From an uncultured Fidelibacterota bacterium (GTDB lineage Bacteria > Marinisomatota > Marinisomatia > Marinisomatales > UBA1611), in NCBI GenBank assembly GCA_913041325.1, contig CAJWHU010000001.1:1-52785 (forward strand): a stretch of DNA of 52,785 nucleotides, written 5' to 3'. Below are positions 1 to 8,846 of the stretch, piece after piece; the stretch's first letter is position 1, and each line of letters begins with the position of its first letter. Made by a program: the position numbers and the translations under genes. The notes under the pieces were generated by a model. It was given only the letters and a program-made list of their open reading frames with translations. It was not told the origin of the DNA and did no database searches.

Positions 1-2
1 TA

Positions 3-1586
3 GATAACTGGATTGACATCAAATCATACATGGCATATCAATCTTTTCAAATATTCATAGATAATAGAGACTGGCCTGGAAATAACATCAAGTTTTGGAG
101 GGATCATTATAATGATAGTAAATGGCGCTGGATTCTCTATGATACGGACTTTGGTTTTGGCATTTGGGATCCTAACGCCTACACATTTAATACCCTTTCT
201 TTTGCGTTGCAGGATGATGGCCCTGGATGGCCAAATCCTCCATGGAGTACATTTTTATTTAGGAAACTGATGGAAAACAATCATTTTAAAAATATTTTCA
301 TAAACACTTTTTGTGATCTATTGAATACTGTTTTAAAACCAGAAAGTATAAGTTTTCATCTTGATTCTGTTTCTAGTCGTATTGCAAACACAGTTGTATA
401 CCACCAAGAACGATGGTACAATAATGGGTTAGGAGCAAATTCTGCTGTCAATTGGGAAAACAACATAGCCAACATGGAAAATTTTGGGATTCAAAGAGGT
501 TCATATGTAATTGAACATCTCAAAAATGAATTCAATCTTTCTGAGTTAAATAAGATAACGCTAAATGTAGAACCCGAATTAGCTGGGTCAATAAATATAA
601 ATTCTCTAGAGATTGAAAATACTAACTGGCAGGGTCACTATTTTCCAAGTATACCAATAAATATTAAAGCAATACAAAAGGATGGTTATGAGTTTAGTCA
701 TTGGCAAGAATATCCAGATTCATCTCGAGAAATGAAGATCGAATTGGATGATTCTTTATCTCTTACTGCTATATTTATTCCATCCCAATTATCACCAGGA
801 AAAATTGTAATTAATGAAATAAATTATAATTCACATGATTCTCATGATACAGGTGACTGGATTGAATTATTTAATGCAGGCGAGTCTGAAATTGATATTA
901 CAAACTGGGTAATGAAGGATGATAATAATGATCATGCATTCATATTATCAGAAAATACCATCATCGAAAGCGGTGGATATTTCATAATCGCACAAAGACC
1001 GTCTGATTTTTTAAACTTTTTCGTAAGCATTATGCCTCTAGCTGGCCCGTTTAACTTCGGGTTGAGTGGCGGTGGTGATGAAATACGAATATTTAATGAC
1101 CAAGGTATGTTGATTGATTCAGTTAAATATGATGACTCTGATCCTTGGCCCATCGAGCCAGACGGCGGAGGTCATACTTTGGAACTTATAAACCCAGATT
1201 ATGATAACTCATTGGCTATCTCTTGGTCAAGTTCACAAAACTATGGTTCACCATCAGAACAGAACACCAATTACTTTTTAGAACAAAAATTCGTAAAAAG
1301 TGTTCCACTTAAGGCTTGCCTCCTCTCAGCTTACCCAAATCCATTCAACGCATCTATCACAATAGGCTTTGAATTAGCTACAACAAAAGGTGCTTTTATT
1401 AATATATATAACGTCTTAGGACAACTGATTCTCGAGTTTCCTTTAGATAATTATCCCATTGGTAAAAGTCATATGACGTGGAAAGGTAAAAATCAGTTAG
1501 GTCAGGAAGTAAGTAATGGAGTGTATTTTGTGAAACTAAGCACGCAGAAAGGTGGCAATCTTCAAAAAATATTATATTTAAAATAA
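3..1586 (+). CDS. CotH-kinase / lamin-tail surface protein with T9SS tail, 5' truncated by window edge
   Basis: The reading frame is open to the first bases of the window, with D-N-W-I-D-I-K upstream of the first ATG at 30, so the true start lies outside. Residues numbered from that ATG: 1-50 look like the end of a CotH-type atypical protein kinase domain (IDNRDWPGNN, then WRWILYDTDFGFG, a likely metal/catalytic Asp motif). About 175-255 resemble a divergent InlB B-repeat module. About 258-375 match a lamin-tail domain (KIVINEINYN, GDWIELFN, GGYFIIAQ). About 430-518 are a type A T9SS sorting tail (AYPNPFNASITI, YNVLGQLI, NGVYFVKL). The protein is presumably exported by Sec, moved to the surface by T9SS and cleaved at the tail. 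Its 3' end overlaps the convergent HAD gene by 9 nt. The family calls are recognised from motifs; the substrate of the kinase-like domain is unknown. Confidence 0.8.
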   Translation, partial: DNWIDIKSYMAYQSFQIFIDNRDWPGNNIKFWRDHYNDSKWRWILYDTDFGFGIWDPNAYTFNTLSFALQDDGPGWPNPPWSTFLFRKLMENNHFKNIFINTFCDLLNTVLKPESISFHLDSVSSRIANTVVYHQERWYNNGLGANSAVNWENNIANMENFGIQRGSYVIEHLKNEFNLSELNKITLNVEPELAGSININSLEIENTNWQGHYFPSIPINIKAIQKDGYEFSHWQEYPDSSREMKIELDDSLSLTAIFIPSQLSPGKIVINEINYNSHDSHDTGDWIELFNAGESEIDITNWVMKDDNNDHAFILSENTIIESGGYFIIAQRPSDFLNFFVSIMPLAGPFNFGLSGGGDEIRIFNDQGMLIDSVKYDDSDPWPIEPDGGGHTLELINPDYDNSLAISWSSSQNYGSPSEQNTNYFLEQKFVKSVPLKACLLSAYPNPFNASITIGFELATTKGAFINIYNVLGQLILEFPLDNYPIGKSHMTWKGKNQLGQEVSNGVYFVKLSTQKGGNLQKILYLK

Positions 1587-2213
1587 CTCCTTTAGAAGTT
1601 CTTCAAAGTTAGGTACAACTTTCCTACCTGTTTTCAATAGCCTATCTTTGCTAACATGACCATGTTCAACTAGAATACATTCAATATCCATTGCTCTTGC
1701 AACATCACTATCATGAATGGTGTCCCCCACCATTATAATTTCCTCTCTATCATGCTCCAATTCCTCAACTAATTTCTTGCCCAATGCTAATTTACCCTTA
1801 GCATAATGGTTGTTTATGCCTCTTATTTTATTAAAGAAATCAAAAAGCTGATGCTCTTTTATCCAGTCTACTAGATATTCATTTTTCCCTGCAGACAAAA
1901 CTGATTGTTCTAAACCCTCACGACCTATTATTTTAATAGTATTCAGAGCTCCCTCATGGAGTTTGACCTTGCTGAAATTTTTTTGGTAATACGATACAAA
2001 CTCATCACCTGCAACTCGAAAAGGTTCGTTTGTAAAATCAAATCCTACTTTTTTATAGTAATGCTCAACTGGGAAAGTGAACATATCTTTGTATACATCA
2101 TCTGTAATTTCTGACAGACCTCTTTTTTTCAGACTGCAATTAATACCTTCAATGCATAACCATCTGTCATCCACTAGCGTCCCATTCCAATCCCAGATTA
2201 TATGTTTGAGCAT
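1578..2213 (-). CDS. HAD-superfamily hydrolase (phosphoglycolate phosphatase-like)
   Basis: This 211-residue protein is a typical small HAD phosphatase. Motif I is WDWNGTLVDD (nucleophile D8; the usual second Asp is Asn10, a common variant in this subgroup). Motif II is LSAG (S107), the motif III Lys lies around K139-K141, and motif IV is GDTIHDSD (D164, D168). The helical region at about 15-85 would be the cap domain that sets substrate choice. It probably dephosphorylates a small phosphorylated metabolite in the cytoplasm; which one cannot be told from sequence. It converges on and overlaps the CotH gene. A probable NUDIX pseudogene lies upstream on the other strand. Confidence 0.85.
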   Translation of the reverse strand: MLKHIIWDWNGTLVDDRWLCIEGINCSLKKRGLSEITDDVYKDMFTFPVEHYYKKVGFDFTNEPFRVAGDEFVSYYQKNFSKVKLHEGALNTIKIIGREGLEQSVLSAGKNEYLVDWIKEHQLFDFFNKIRGINNHYAKGKLALGKKLVEELEHDREEIIMVGDTIHDSDVARAMDIECILVEHGHVSKDRLLKTGRKVVPNFEELLKELF

Positions 2214-2270
2214 TATACTTTTCTAACTAGAATTAAAATTGAACCAAGAAAGATTGAATTGTTATTCAAT

Positions 2271-2473
2271 ATGCTACCTATATTTAACAATGAACTAAAA
2301 GAACAATTTGATGGCGATTTACCCGACAAAATAGAGTAACAAAAATGCTTATATCAGTAAAAATTAATGAGAAGAAACCTACCAAGAATCATAATACAAA
2401 AAAAGCATCAGTTTTGATTCTTTTGTATGAACCCAATGACAGATGGTTTGGGGTGCAAGAGCAGCATTTCTAA
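2271..2473 (+). pseudogene. Degraded N-terminal remnant of a NUDIX CoA pyrophosphatase-like gene
   Basis: Two short frames join to resemble the start of a NudL/CoA-pyrophosphatase-type NUDIX protein. Frame one (2271-2339) gives MLPIFNNELKEQF then GDLPDKIE and a TAA stop, followed by Q-K. Frame two (2345-2473) continues with MLISVKINEKKP and KKASVLILLYEPNDRWFG, then a stop. The family pattern I recall is LPG..AQ.KM.P..R followed by AAVLILLYP, and this fits if one A has been lost from the A-run at 2341-2345 and a sense codon has become TAA. No NUDIX box (GX5EX7REUXEE) follows, so the remnant is also truncated. The family pattern is from memory; the stop, frameshift and truncation are seen directly. 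Confidence 0.55.
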
Positions 2474-2504
2474 ATGAGTTTTGCTAATTGTTGAGGAAAA
2501 TGAT

Positions 2505-2756
2505 ATGAGCTTTGGGCATTGGTTAAAGTCGCTTACGAGTTTTGATTTAATTTCTTTGATAATCCTGTTTGGATGTTCAATTTATTTGAGTAAGGTAACC
2601 CTTGAAATGTTGATTGAATACTATGATACAAAAAAAAACTACAGCGAGTTTAGGGTCCATTATAGAATTACCCCTGCTAGCTTGCTCATCCTAGGTTCGT
2701 TTTATTGTTTTTTGCTTTATAATTTTCTTAGTCTAATGTTTGATTTTTTACCTTAA
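2505..2756 (+). CDS. Small two-helix membrane protein of unknown function
   Basis: I place the start at the ATG at 2505 (MSFGHWLKSL), which has GAGG about ten bases upstream, rather than the in-frame TTG at 2481. The product is 83 residues. It has two hydrophobic segments, DLISLIILFGCSIYL and LLILGSFYCFLLYNFLSLMF, joined by a polar stretch containing EYYDTKKNYSEF. I do not recognise a family. It begins just after the NUDIX remnant and ends 10 bp from the convergent 109-residue membrane protein. Composition is like its neighbours. It could be an inner-membrane accessory protein, but nothing around it indicates a role. Confidence 0.55.
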   Translation: MSFGHWLKSLTSFDLISLIILFGCSIYLSKVTLEMLIEYYDTKKNYSEFRVHYRITPASLLILGSFYCFLLYNFLSLMFDFLP

Positions 2757-2766
2757 CTAGTAAGAA

Positions 2767-3096
2767 TTAATTTTCAAATAATTCATTTATTTTTTCATCA
2801 ACTTTATCCTCTACAATCTTTTTTGTTGATTCTTTCGCTTCTAATATTGATTCCGATGCTGTTTCTTTTATTTTTTTCACACTCTCAGAAACGGATTCTT
2901 TTAAATCATCCATATTTTCTGGAACTTTTTGGCCAGTATAGTTAAGATAAACCAAATAAAATAACAATACAAGTCCAACTACAATTATTAACTTTATTAT
3001 CTTTTTGATAACTGCATATACCATTAGTATCAAAATGATTGCAGCAATAGCTATATAGATTGGGTTTGAAATTATTGTTTCAATTATACTTTCCAT
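2767..3096 (-). CDS. Small membrane protein with amphipathic helical tail
   Basis: A 109-residue protein with two adjacent hydrophobic segments, about residues 12-29 (PIYIAIAAIILILMVYAV) and 34-50 (IKLIIVVGLVLLFYLVY). A long Lys/Glu/Ser-rich tail follows (SVSESVKKIKETASES and so on) with heptad-like spacing, so it probably forms an amphipathic helix or coiled coil. The tail is low-complexity and would face the cytoplasm or periplasm. It resembles small stress or envelope proteins of the YtxH/apolipoprotein-like type in composition only; I do not assign a family. It is transcribed divergently from the YidD-domain gene 62 bp away. Confidence 0.55.
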   Translation of the reverse strand: MESIIETIISNPIYIAIAAIILILMVYAVIKKIIKLIIVVGLVLLFYLVYLNYTGQKVPENMDDLKESVSESVKKIKETASESILEAKESTKKIVEDKVDEKINELFEN

Positions 3097-3158
3097 TATA
3101 GTTTAAATCTATAAACGTAAGATGTTTAAGGTTAGCATAAATCTCGGTAATATTAACC

Positions 3159-3788
3159 ATGAAATATTTTTTCACATTAAGTCTTGCATACGTACTATAT
3201 GGTAGTTCTCCCTACCCTGTTGACTCTTTACTTAAAGTAAATGGAACAGGTTTAAATAAAAAAATAGCTCTGCTTCCTATCGCGGCATGGCAACGTATTT
3301 CATACAATGCTAAACTTTTCGACTGCCAATTCTTTCCCAGTTGCTCAAACTTTGGATCAAAGGCTATTATTGAACATGGTTTTTTGAAGGGCGGTGTTAT
3401 TGCCGCTGATAGAATCAATAGATGTAATCCTTTTGCAATAAAGTACCATGTTGATTCAAATATGCCTTTCAAAGACAACGATGGTAGGCTAATAGATCCC
3501 GTTAACCAGCAGCCAATTATTTCAGAAAAATCACCATACATAGCATCTCTTTATTCTACTATTCTACCAGGGCTGGGCAAAGTCTATGCCGGACGCATAA
3601 TGGATGGATTATTTGGTTTTTGGGCTTTTTACTTAACTGGCAGTTTAGCTTACCACAGCAACCAGAACGGAAAATCTATAGCCACCCCTTTTTTAGGTGC
3701 GATTACAGCATATGTATATTTTGGAGAAATCTATGGCGCATTCAGAGCAATTAAATACTACCAAAAAAAGAGGAATAATTTTAGATAG
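3159..3788 (+). CDS. YidD-domain membrane protein with C-terminal TM2/DUF5683-like segment
   Basis: The N-terminus looks like a signal peptide or anchor (MKYFFTLSLAYVLYG). Residues about 45-92 carry the YidD (membrane protein insertion efficiency factor) signature: RISYNAKLFDCQFFPSCSNF, then IEHGFLKGG and RINRCNPF, with Cys56, Cys62 and Cys89. YidD proteins normally have 70-90 residues and assist YidC-dependent membrane insertion. Here a further 110 residues follow, with SLYSTILPGLGKVYAGRIMDG and two hydrophobic helices, a Gly-rich pattern like TM2/DUF5683 proteins. The apparent export signal is unusual for a cytoplasm-facing YidD, so the role may differ. A tRNA-Thr gene follows 14 bp downstream. 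Confidence 0.7.
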   Translation: MKYFFTLSLAYVLYGSSPYPVDSLLKVNGTGLNKKIALLPIAAWQRISYNAKLFDCQFFPSCSNFGSKAIIEHGFLKGGVIAADRINRCNPFAIKYHVDSNMPFKDNDGRLIDPVNQQPIISEKSPYIASLYSTILPGLGKVYAGRIMDGLFGFWAFYLTGSLAYHSNQNGKSIATPFLGAITAYVYFGEIYGAFRAIKYYQKKRNNFR

Positions 3789-3802
3789 TTTGTAAATGTA
3801 TT

Positions 3803-3876
3803 GCCGGGTTAGCTGAGTTGGTTCAAGCGGCTGATTCGTAATCAGCAGTAGGTGGGTTCGATTCCCATACCCGGCT
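3803..3876 (+). tRNA. tRNA-Thr (anticodon CGT)
   Basis: A complete cloverleaf can be folded by eye. The acceptor stem is GCCGGGT (3803-3809) paired with ACCCGGC (3869-3875), with discriminator T at 3876. The anticodon stem GCTGA/TCAGC encloses the loop TTCGTAA, giving anticodon CGT, which reads ACG (Thr). The T arm is GGTGGGTTCGATTCCCATA-like with the standard TTCGATT loop. The 3' CCA is not encoded. The gene is 74 nt and sits between the YidD-domain gene and nth. Confidence 0.95.
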
Positions 3877-3952
3877 CTTCATTTAGTTAACCATAGCTAC
3901 CAAGAATTACATCAATATTTGCATAACTTTGCTGAATGATTAATTATTGAAT

Positions 3953-4597
3953 ATGAAACGTTCCGAAAAAGCCCAAAAAATAGGTTCCATACTTGACGAC
4001 TTATACCCTAGTACGCCAATACCACTTGATCATACGAGTGCATATACTCTACTAGTTGCAGTGATGCTTTCAGCACAAACCACTGATAAAAAGGTAAATC
4101 AGGTAACGCCACAATTATTCAAACTAGCGGAGACACCCGAGGAAATGTATAGTTTAAGCATAGAAAAAATACAAAAAACTATCAGGCAAATCGGTTTGGC
4201 TCCGACAAAAGCAAAAAATCTACATAAGATGGCAAAACAATTGATCGATGGAGGAGGTATGCGAGGCGATTGGACATATTTAGAGAGTTTAGCCGGTGTG
4301 GGTCACAAGACAGCAAGTGTTGTAATGTCACAATGGTACAATATACCCGCATTCCCTATTGATACTCACATTCACCGTCTCGCTAGCAGATGGGGACTGT
4401 CAAAAGCAAAAAATGTTGGAATGACAGAAAGAGATCTTAAGGCGCTTTGGAATAAGGAACTCTGGAACAAAAGGCACCTACAAATAATATTTTTTGGTCG
4501 CGAGCACTGTCCTGCTCGCGGACATGGTCTAAGTAACTGCCTAATTTGTTCTTGGGCAGCATCCAAAAAAAGGATTAAAGAAGAAGAGCAGAAGTAG
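3953..4597 (+). CDS. nth: Endonuclease III (DNA glycosylase/AP lyase), variant Fe-S loop
   Basis: This base-excision-repair glycosylase/AP lyase removes oxidised pyrimidines. I start at the ATG at 3953 (MKRSEKAQKI), not the upstream in-frame TTG. The protein has 214 residues. The helix-hairpin-helix and catalytic region are clear: LAGVGHKTASVV with the catalytic Lys at K119, and FPIDTHIHRLASRWGL with the catalytic Asp at D137. The C-terminal iron-sulfur loop is unusual: cysteines occur at C186, C196 and C199 (CPARGHGLSNCLICSWA), spacing C-X9-C-X2-C, and I see no fourth Cys. The classic spacing is C-X6-C-X2-C-X5-C. It converges on the FKBP gene with 5 bp between stops. Confidence 0.93.
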   Translation: MKRSEKAQKIGSILDDLYPSTPIPLDHTSAYTLLVAVMLSAQTTDKKVNQVTPQLFKLAETPEEMYSLSIEKIQKTIRQIGLAPTKAKNLHKMAKQLIDGGGMRGDWTYLESLAGVGHKTASVVMSQWYNIPAFPIDTHIHRLASRWGLSKAKNVGMTERDLKALWNKELWNKRHLQIIFFGREHCPARGHGLSNCLICSWAASKKRIKEEEQK

Positions 4598-4602
4598 ATT
4601 GA

Positions 4603-5022
4603 TTAGTATACTTCTACCTCTAACAATTCTACTTCGAAATAAAGCGTTGTGTTGGGCGGGATAACATTACCTGCTCCTTTATCACCGTAACCTAACTCTG
4701 GAGGAATAACTAATTTTCTTTTACCACCTACTTTCATGCCCTTAACACCTTGATCCCAGCCCTTTATTACGGAACCCACTCCGAGCGTGAATGTGAATGG
4801 ATCCCTTCCTGGTTTTAGAGAAGAATCAAAAATGGAACCATTTTCCAATGTTCCCGTATAGTTAACAACCACTTTATTATGATCTTTCGCCTCATTACCA
4901 ACACCCACAACTATGTCTTCAATTAATAATCCATTTTCTAATTTCTGCATATTCCCCTCATTGCTACCACAGCTAATTATAAAAATAACAAAAATGATTA
5001 CTATTTTATAAATAGAATTCAT
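4603..5022 (-). CDS. FKBP-type peptidyl-prolyl cis-trans isomerase, lipoprotein
   Basis: A 139-residue lipoprotein. The signal peptide ends in a lipobox (FIISC, Cys18), so it should be anchored to a membrane and face the periplasm. A single FKBP domain fills residues about 28-139: [50 protein letters not shown] and [16 protein letters not shown] are the standard FKBP blocks, including the Tyr, Phe/Asp and Trp positions that line the proline pocket. It probably helps fold exported proteins. It is divergent from lptD with 70 bp between them, so both may share a promoter region. Confidence 0.93.
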   Translation of the reverse strand: MNSIYKIVIIFVIFIISCGSNEGNMQKLENGLLIEDIVVGVGNEAKDHNKVVVNYTGTLENGSIFDSSLKPGRDPFTFTLGVGSVIKGWDQGVKGMKVGGKRKLVIPPELGYGDKGAGNVIPPNTTLYFEVELLEVEVY

Positions 5023-5092
5023 GTTATGTACTTCCCGTTAATGACTAAAAAACATTGTAAATTTAACTTAATATGGTTAGTGCTCAAAATTT

Positions 5093-8000
5093 ATGGATGC
5101 TATGCATAAGCTAATAAAGCTTTTACTGTACAGCGCTCCTTTTTGTGTTCAGTTATTTAACTTTCTGTTACCTAGTGAGCGTCTCTATCTCAAACAGGCA
5201 GATATTCTGGAGAACAAAACATCTGCAGATCAAGTCGTAAAAATCTTATCCGGGAATGTCGTTTTCAAAAAAGGAGATCTTACCCTTAAATGTGATCAGG
5301 CAAGGCAGTTTGAAATGAAAGATATTTCTGTTTTATATGATAATGTTTCTGCATTAAAAAACGATCAAACGCTTACCTGTGATACCATCAAATTTTTTTC
5401 GAGTGAAGATAAATTACTTAGTATAGGAAAATCTCATATTTGGGATAGAGACTACGATTTAAATGCAGACACTATAATTGTTTTCACAAACGTAGATAGC
5501 GGTCTTGCTTTGGGTAATGTATCTTTAGTACAAAAAGGGCAAACTATAAGAGCAAGGAGAATTGAATATCAAAAATCTCCACGTCACGATGGTGTCTCCT
5601 ACGTAGCTATTGGTAATGTTATTATTGAAGACTCGATGAGGATTGCCACATGTGGAAGAGCTATTTATGATAGGGAAAAAGAGACCACAACATTAAAGGT
5701 AGAACCTAAAATAAGTACCAACAGTCAAGTTTTGAAAGGAGAAAAAATTCTATTGGAATATCGGAATGAACAATTAGCGCAGCTTGATATCCCAAAAAAA
5801 GCTTTAGTAACTACAAAATCAACCGGATACCAGAGTTCAGTATCTGATTCAATATCAAGGAATTACAGCCTTGAATTTGAAGATCAAATGGAAGGTTCTA
5901 GCCTTGTTAGTTTTTTCAAGGATGGTGAAATAGACTCAATACAAATAGCTGGAATGGCTAGAACTCTTTACCATGTTTTTGAGGATTCAATATATCAAGG
6001 GCGTAATGATGTTTCAGGGGATACAATTAAAATTAAATTTTCTGATAAAGATTTAAAAAATATCAACATAATAGGCGGCTCTGAAGGGAAATATCAGCCC
6101 GATTCGCTATCAAATGATAACAAATCCCCAATATCCTACAAAGCAAACACAATTTTTTATTACTTAGAGCAGGATCAATCTGATTTAATTGGGAATGTTA
6201 ATATTAGGCATATGGACACTGATCTAGATGCTGGATTTGTTAATGTTAATTGGAAAAATAATTTACTTGATGCTTTACCAAGATTGGATGGCGATACCAT
6301 CACCGAGCCTATTCTCCCAGTTGTGCGAGAAAGTGGTCGCGATCCAATGACAGGTAGTGCGATGAAATACAACCTAAGAACTCGTAAAGGCACAATTAAG
6401 CAGGGTAAAACAAGGGCAGATGATGGATTTTATGTTGGAGAAAAAATAAGAAATGAATCTCAAGAAGTTTTTTATATAGAAAATTCTGTATATACAACTT
6501 GCGATAGGGACACAGCGCACTTTCATTTTGAATCAAGTAAGATGAAAATTATTCAGGATGATAAAGTAATAGCTCGGCCAATTATTTTACACCTAGGACA
6601 GATTCCGATATTTGGTATACCCTTTGGTATGTTTCCTCATAAAGGCGGACAGCGTCACTCTGGGTGGATTATGCCCTCTTATGGGGACAACAAAAATAGA
6701 GGTCAATACATCCAAGGACTAGGATTTTACTGGGCACCAAGCCAATACTGGGATTCAAAATTCACTATTGGAATTGGATCCAAACAAGGGGCCACGTTTA
6801 GCTTGAAATCTCTGTATCGCATGCGATACAAGTTTAGCGGTAGTATAAACTTTTTCAATAGGCAGTATCTCAATCAAACTAATGATATATTGGACCTTGT
6901 AGAAAATCGAAAAACTAGCACAACCCTTAGGTGGAATCATCAACATGAATTGAGAAAAAATCAATCTTTTAACGCAAATGTGACCTATTCTACTAGCGGC
7001 GACTACAATAAAAAGTACGGACTGTCTGAGGCTGAAAGAATGGACCAGAAAGCAATTTCAAATATTAGCTATAGCAAAAGATGGCCAAAATCAAAAAACT
7101 CATTTAGCACGAACTATTATTCCAATCTTGACCTTCTCATTAATGAAAAAGTAGATCCTCAGAGTAATTATTTTATTAATCCTACCAAAGCCGGAACACA
7201 ACTAAATATCAAAAACGCAACTTTCCCTAAATTCTCTTTCCGGCATGGACAAAGCAATTTTTTCCCTTCCACAGCCACAAACAAAAAATGGTATAACACA
7301 ATTACATGGAATTACGGATTAAACTATACAAATACCTCCAGAGACTATTTCGAGTCTGAACAAACTGACGACGGTAACTTTGGATGGAAGGTAGACTCCC
7401 TGGGTGCATTGGTTAAGAGTAACGAAAAGAACGATGCATGGATACACACATCAACAATAAATGCTCCTCAAAAATTATTAAAACACATTTCTATTAATCC
7501 GACAATAAATATTAAGTCGGCTTGGGTAAATAAGACAACTGAAGGATTTTGGAACGGAAACGAATTTGAAAAATCAACAAATGAGGGATTTGCAACAAGA
7601 ACAACAGGTTCATTTAATTTAAACGCTAGTACTCAATTCTATGGTCTACTACCGATTCCATTTGGTCCAATTAAAGCTTTCAGGCACGTTTTATCACCAT
7701 CAATAGGCTACTCTTGGACACCTGATTTTTCACAGCCAATTTTTGGTAAAAACCTTGGCTATGTCTACACTGAAACTGATTCATTGGGAAATAAAATAGT
7801 ACTGGACAGATTTGCGGGGACCATGGCTGGCGGGACACCTAAGAGCGAGAGAAAGTCAATATCGTTCAGCCTAAATAACATATTCCAAACAAAAATCAAA
7901 ACCAAAGATAAAGAAAAAAAAGTAGATTTAATGAGCTGGCGAATGAGTTCAAATTATAATTTTGCTGCTGACTCACTCCGGCTATCCAATTTAAATTCGA

Positions 8001-8644
8001 GCATTAGGTCAAAGATTGCAGGTAAGCTCAATTTAGATTTGAGCATGACTCATGACTTTTATGAATATAGTGTAGAAAATGGCAGAAGAATATCAAAGTT
8101 TAATAAGATTAATGACAATATCATTTCCCCAAGGCTAATCAATGCACGATTTTCTACCGGTTTTAGGTTAAAAGGAAAATCATTTAAAAAAGATATTACT
8201 AATGACACATTAGATACAGCTAATGATGATGCTAATAAAGATTACGACCTTAGTGGTCCCGGCCTTGAGAAATCGGCAAGTAATATTAAAAATACCACCG
8301 GCAGCAAACAGTTCTGGACGAGTAATATCAGTCTGAGTTATAACTACTCAGCTTTAAATCCATCTGAGATAAAGAAATCCTTTTGGGCTAACACCACATC
8401 AACTTTTAATGTCACATCAAAATGGAAAGTATCCCACCGTGCCAGATTTGATCTTATAGGAAAGAATTTAGTCAATCATTCGTTTTCTATTTATAGGGAT
8501 CTTCACTGCTGGGAGTTATCCGTTAACTGGACCCCTACTGGAATAGGTCAAGGAATAAACTTCAAGTTAAATGTTAAATCACCAACTTTACAGGACCTTA
8601 AAATTGAAAAAAGGGGAGGAATATACTCTGGAGCAGGCTTTTGA
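5093..8644 (+). CDS. lptD: LPS-assembly outer-membrane protein LptD with OstA-like N-terminus
   Basis: The protein is 1,183 residues, long for LptD (about 780-900 in Proteobacteria) but usual for FCB versions. A hydrophobic N-terminus (KLIKLLLYSAPFCVQLFNFLL) is followed by LptA/OstA-type beta-jellyroll repeats (about 35-400: VVKILSGNVVFKKGDLTLKC, SVLYDNVSALKNDQTLTC). The LptD barrel begins near residue 500 with FGIPFGMFPHKGGQRHSGW and a long run of alternating strands ending in Phe. LptD inserts lipopolysaccharide into the outer leaflet, so this organism should make LPS. An in-frame ATG four codons in (5102) is an alternative start. Fused LptA-like strands may form part of the periplasmic bridge. 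Confidence 0.88.
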   Translation: MDAMHKLIKLLLYSAPFCVQLFNFLLPSERLYLKQADILENKTSADQVVKILSGNVVFKKGDLTLKCDQARQFEMKDISVLYDNVSALKNDQTLTCDTIKFFSSEDKLLSIGKSHIWDRDYDLNADTIIVFTNVDSGLALGNVSLVQKGQTIRARRIEYQKSPRHDGVSYVAIGNVIIEDSMRIATCGRAIYDREKETTTLKVEPKISTNSQVLKGEKILLEYRNEQLAQLDIPKKALVTTKSTGYQSSVSDSISRNYSLEFEDQMEGSSLVSFFKDGEIDSIQIAGMARTLYHVFEDSIYQGRNDVSGDTIKIKFSDKDLKNINIIGGSEGKYQPDSLSNDNKSPISYKANTIFYYLEQDQSDLIGNVNIRHMDTDLDAGFVNVNWKNNLLDALPRLDGDTITEPILPVVRESGRDPMTGSAMKYNLRTRKGTIKQGKTRADDGFYVGEKIRNESQEVFYIENSVYTTCDRDTAHFHFESSKMKIIQDDKVIARPIILHLGQIPIFGIPFGMFPHKGGQRHSGWIMPSYGDNKNRGQYIQGLGFYWAPSQYWDSKFTIGIGSKQGATFSLKSLYRMRYKFSGSINFFNRQYLNQTNDILDLVENRKTSTTLRWNHQHELRKNQSFNANVTYSTSGDYNKKYGLSEAERMDQKAISNISYSKRWPKSKNSFSTNYYSNLDLLINEKVDPQSNYFINPTKAGTQLNIKNATFPKFSFRHGQSNFFPSTATNKKWYNTITWNYGLNYTNTSRDYFESEQTDDGNFGWKVDSLGALVKSNEKNDAWIHTSTINAPQKLLKHISINPTINIKSAWVNKTTEGFWNGNEFEKSTNEGFATRTTGSFNLNASTQFYGLLPIPFGPIKAFRHVLSPSIGYSWTPDFSQPIFGKNLGYVYTETDSLGNKIVLDRFAGTMAGGTPKSERKSISFSLNNIFQTKIKTKDKEKKVDLMSWRMSSNYNFAADSLRLSNLNSSIRSKIAGKLNLDLSMTHDFYEYSVENGRRISKFNKINDNIISPRLINARFSTGFRLKGKSFKKDITNDTLDTANDDANKDYDLSGPGLEKSASNIKNTTGSKQFWTSNISLSYNYSALNPSEIKKSFWANTTSTFNVTSKWKVSHRARFDLIGKNLVNHSFSIYRDLHCWELSVNWTPTGIGQGINFKLNVKSPTLQDLKIEKRGGIYSGAGF

Positions 8645-8846
8645 TTCTTTAATTGTACAAGTAAATCTTATTGAACAAATTCTAATAATGAAAAGTAAGC
8701 ATTTATGATAGATCCTAACTGTTTCACTTAATTTTTTGAACAGACTAGACTTAGCATGTATTTGAAGATTCAATTGATAGGTCAACCTTAGCGAATTATT
8801 CAACAAAAATATTCAAACTAGACTAAAATACCGCTAGCAATAACAG

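Noticed and set aside
30..32. First ATG of the CotH-like frame as the true start
   Set aside because: The frame is open upstream and the conserved kinase region already begins there, so the gene runs off the window.
8645..8846. Possible leader RNA or small gene between lptD and hisS
   Set aside because: No stable hairpin, T-box-like element or coding frame can be supported in these 202 bases.
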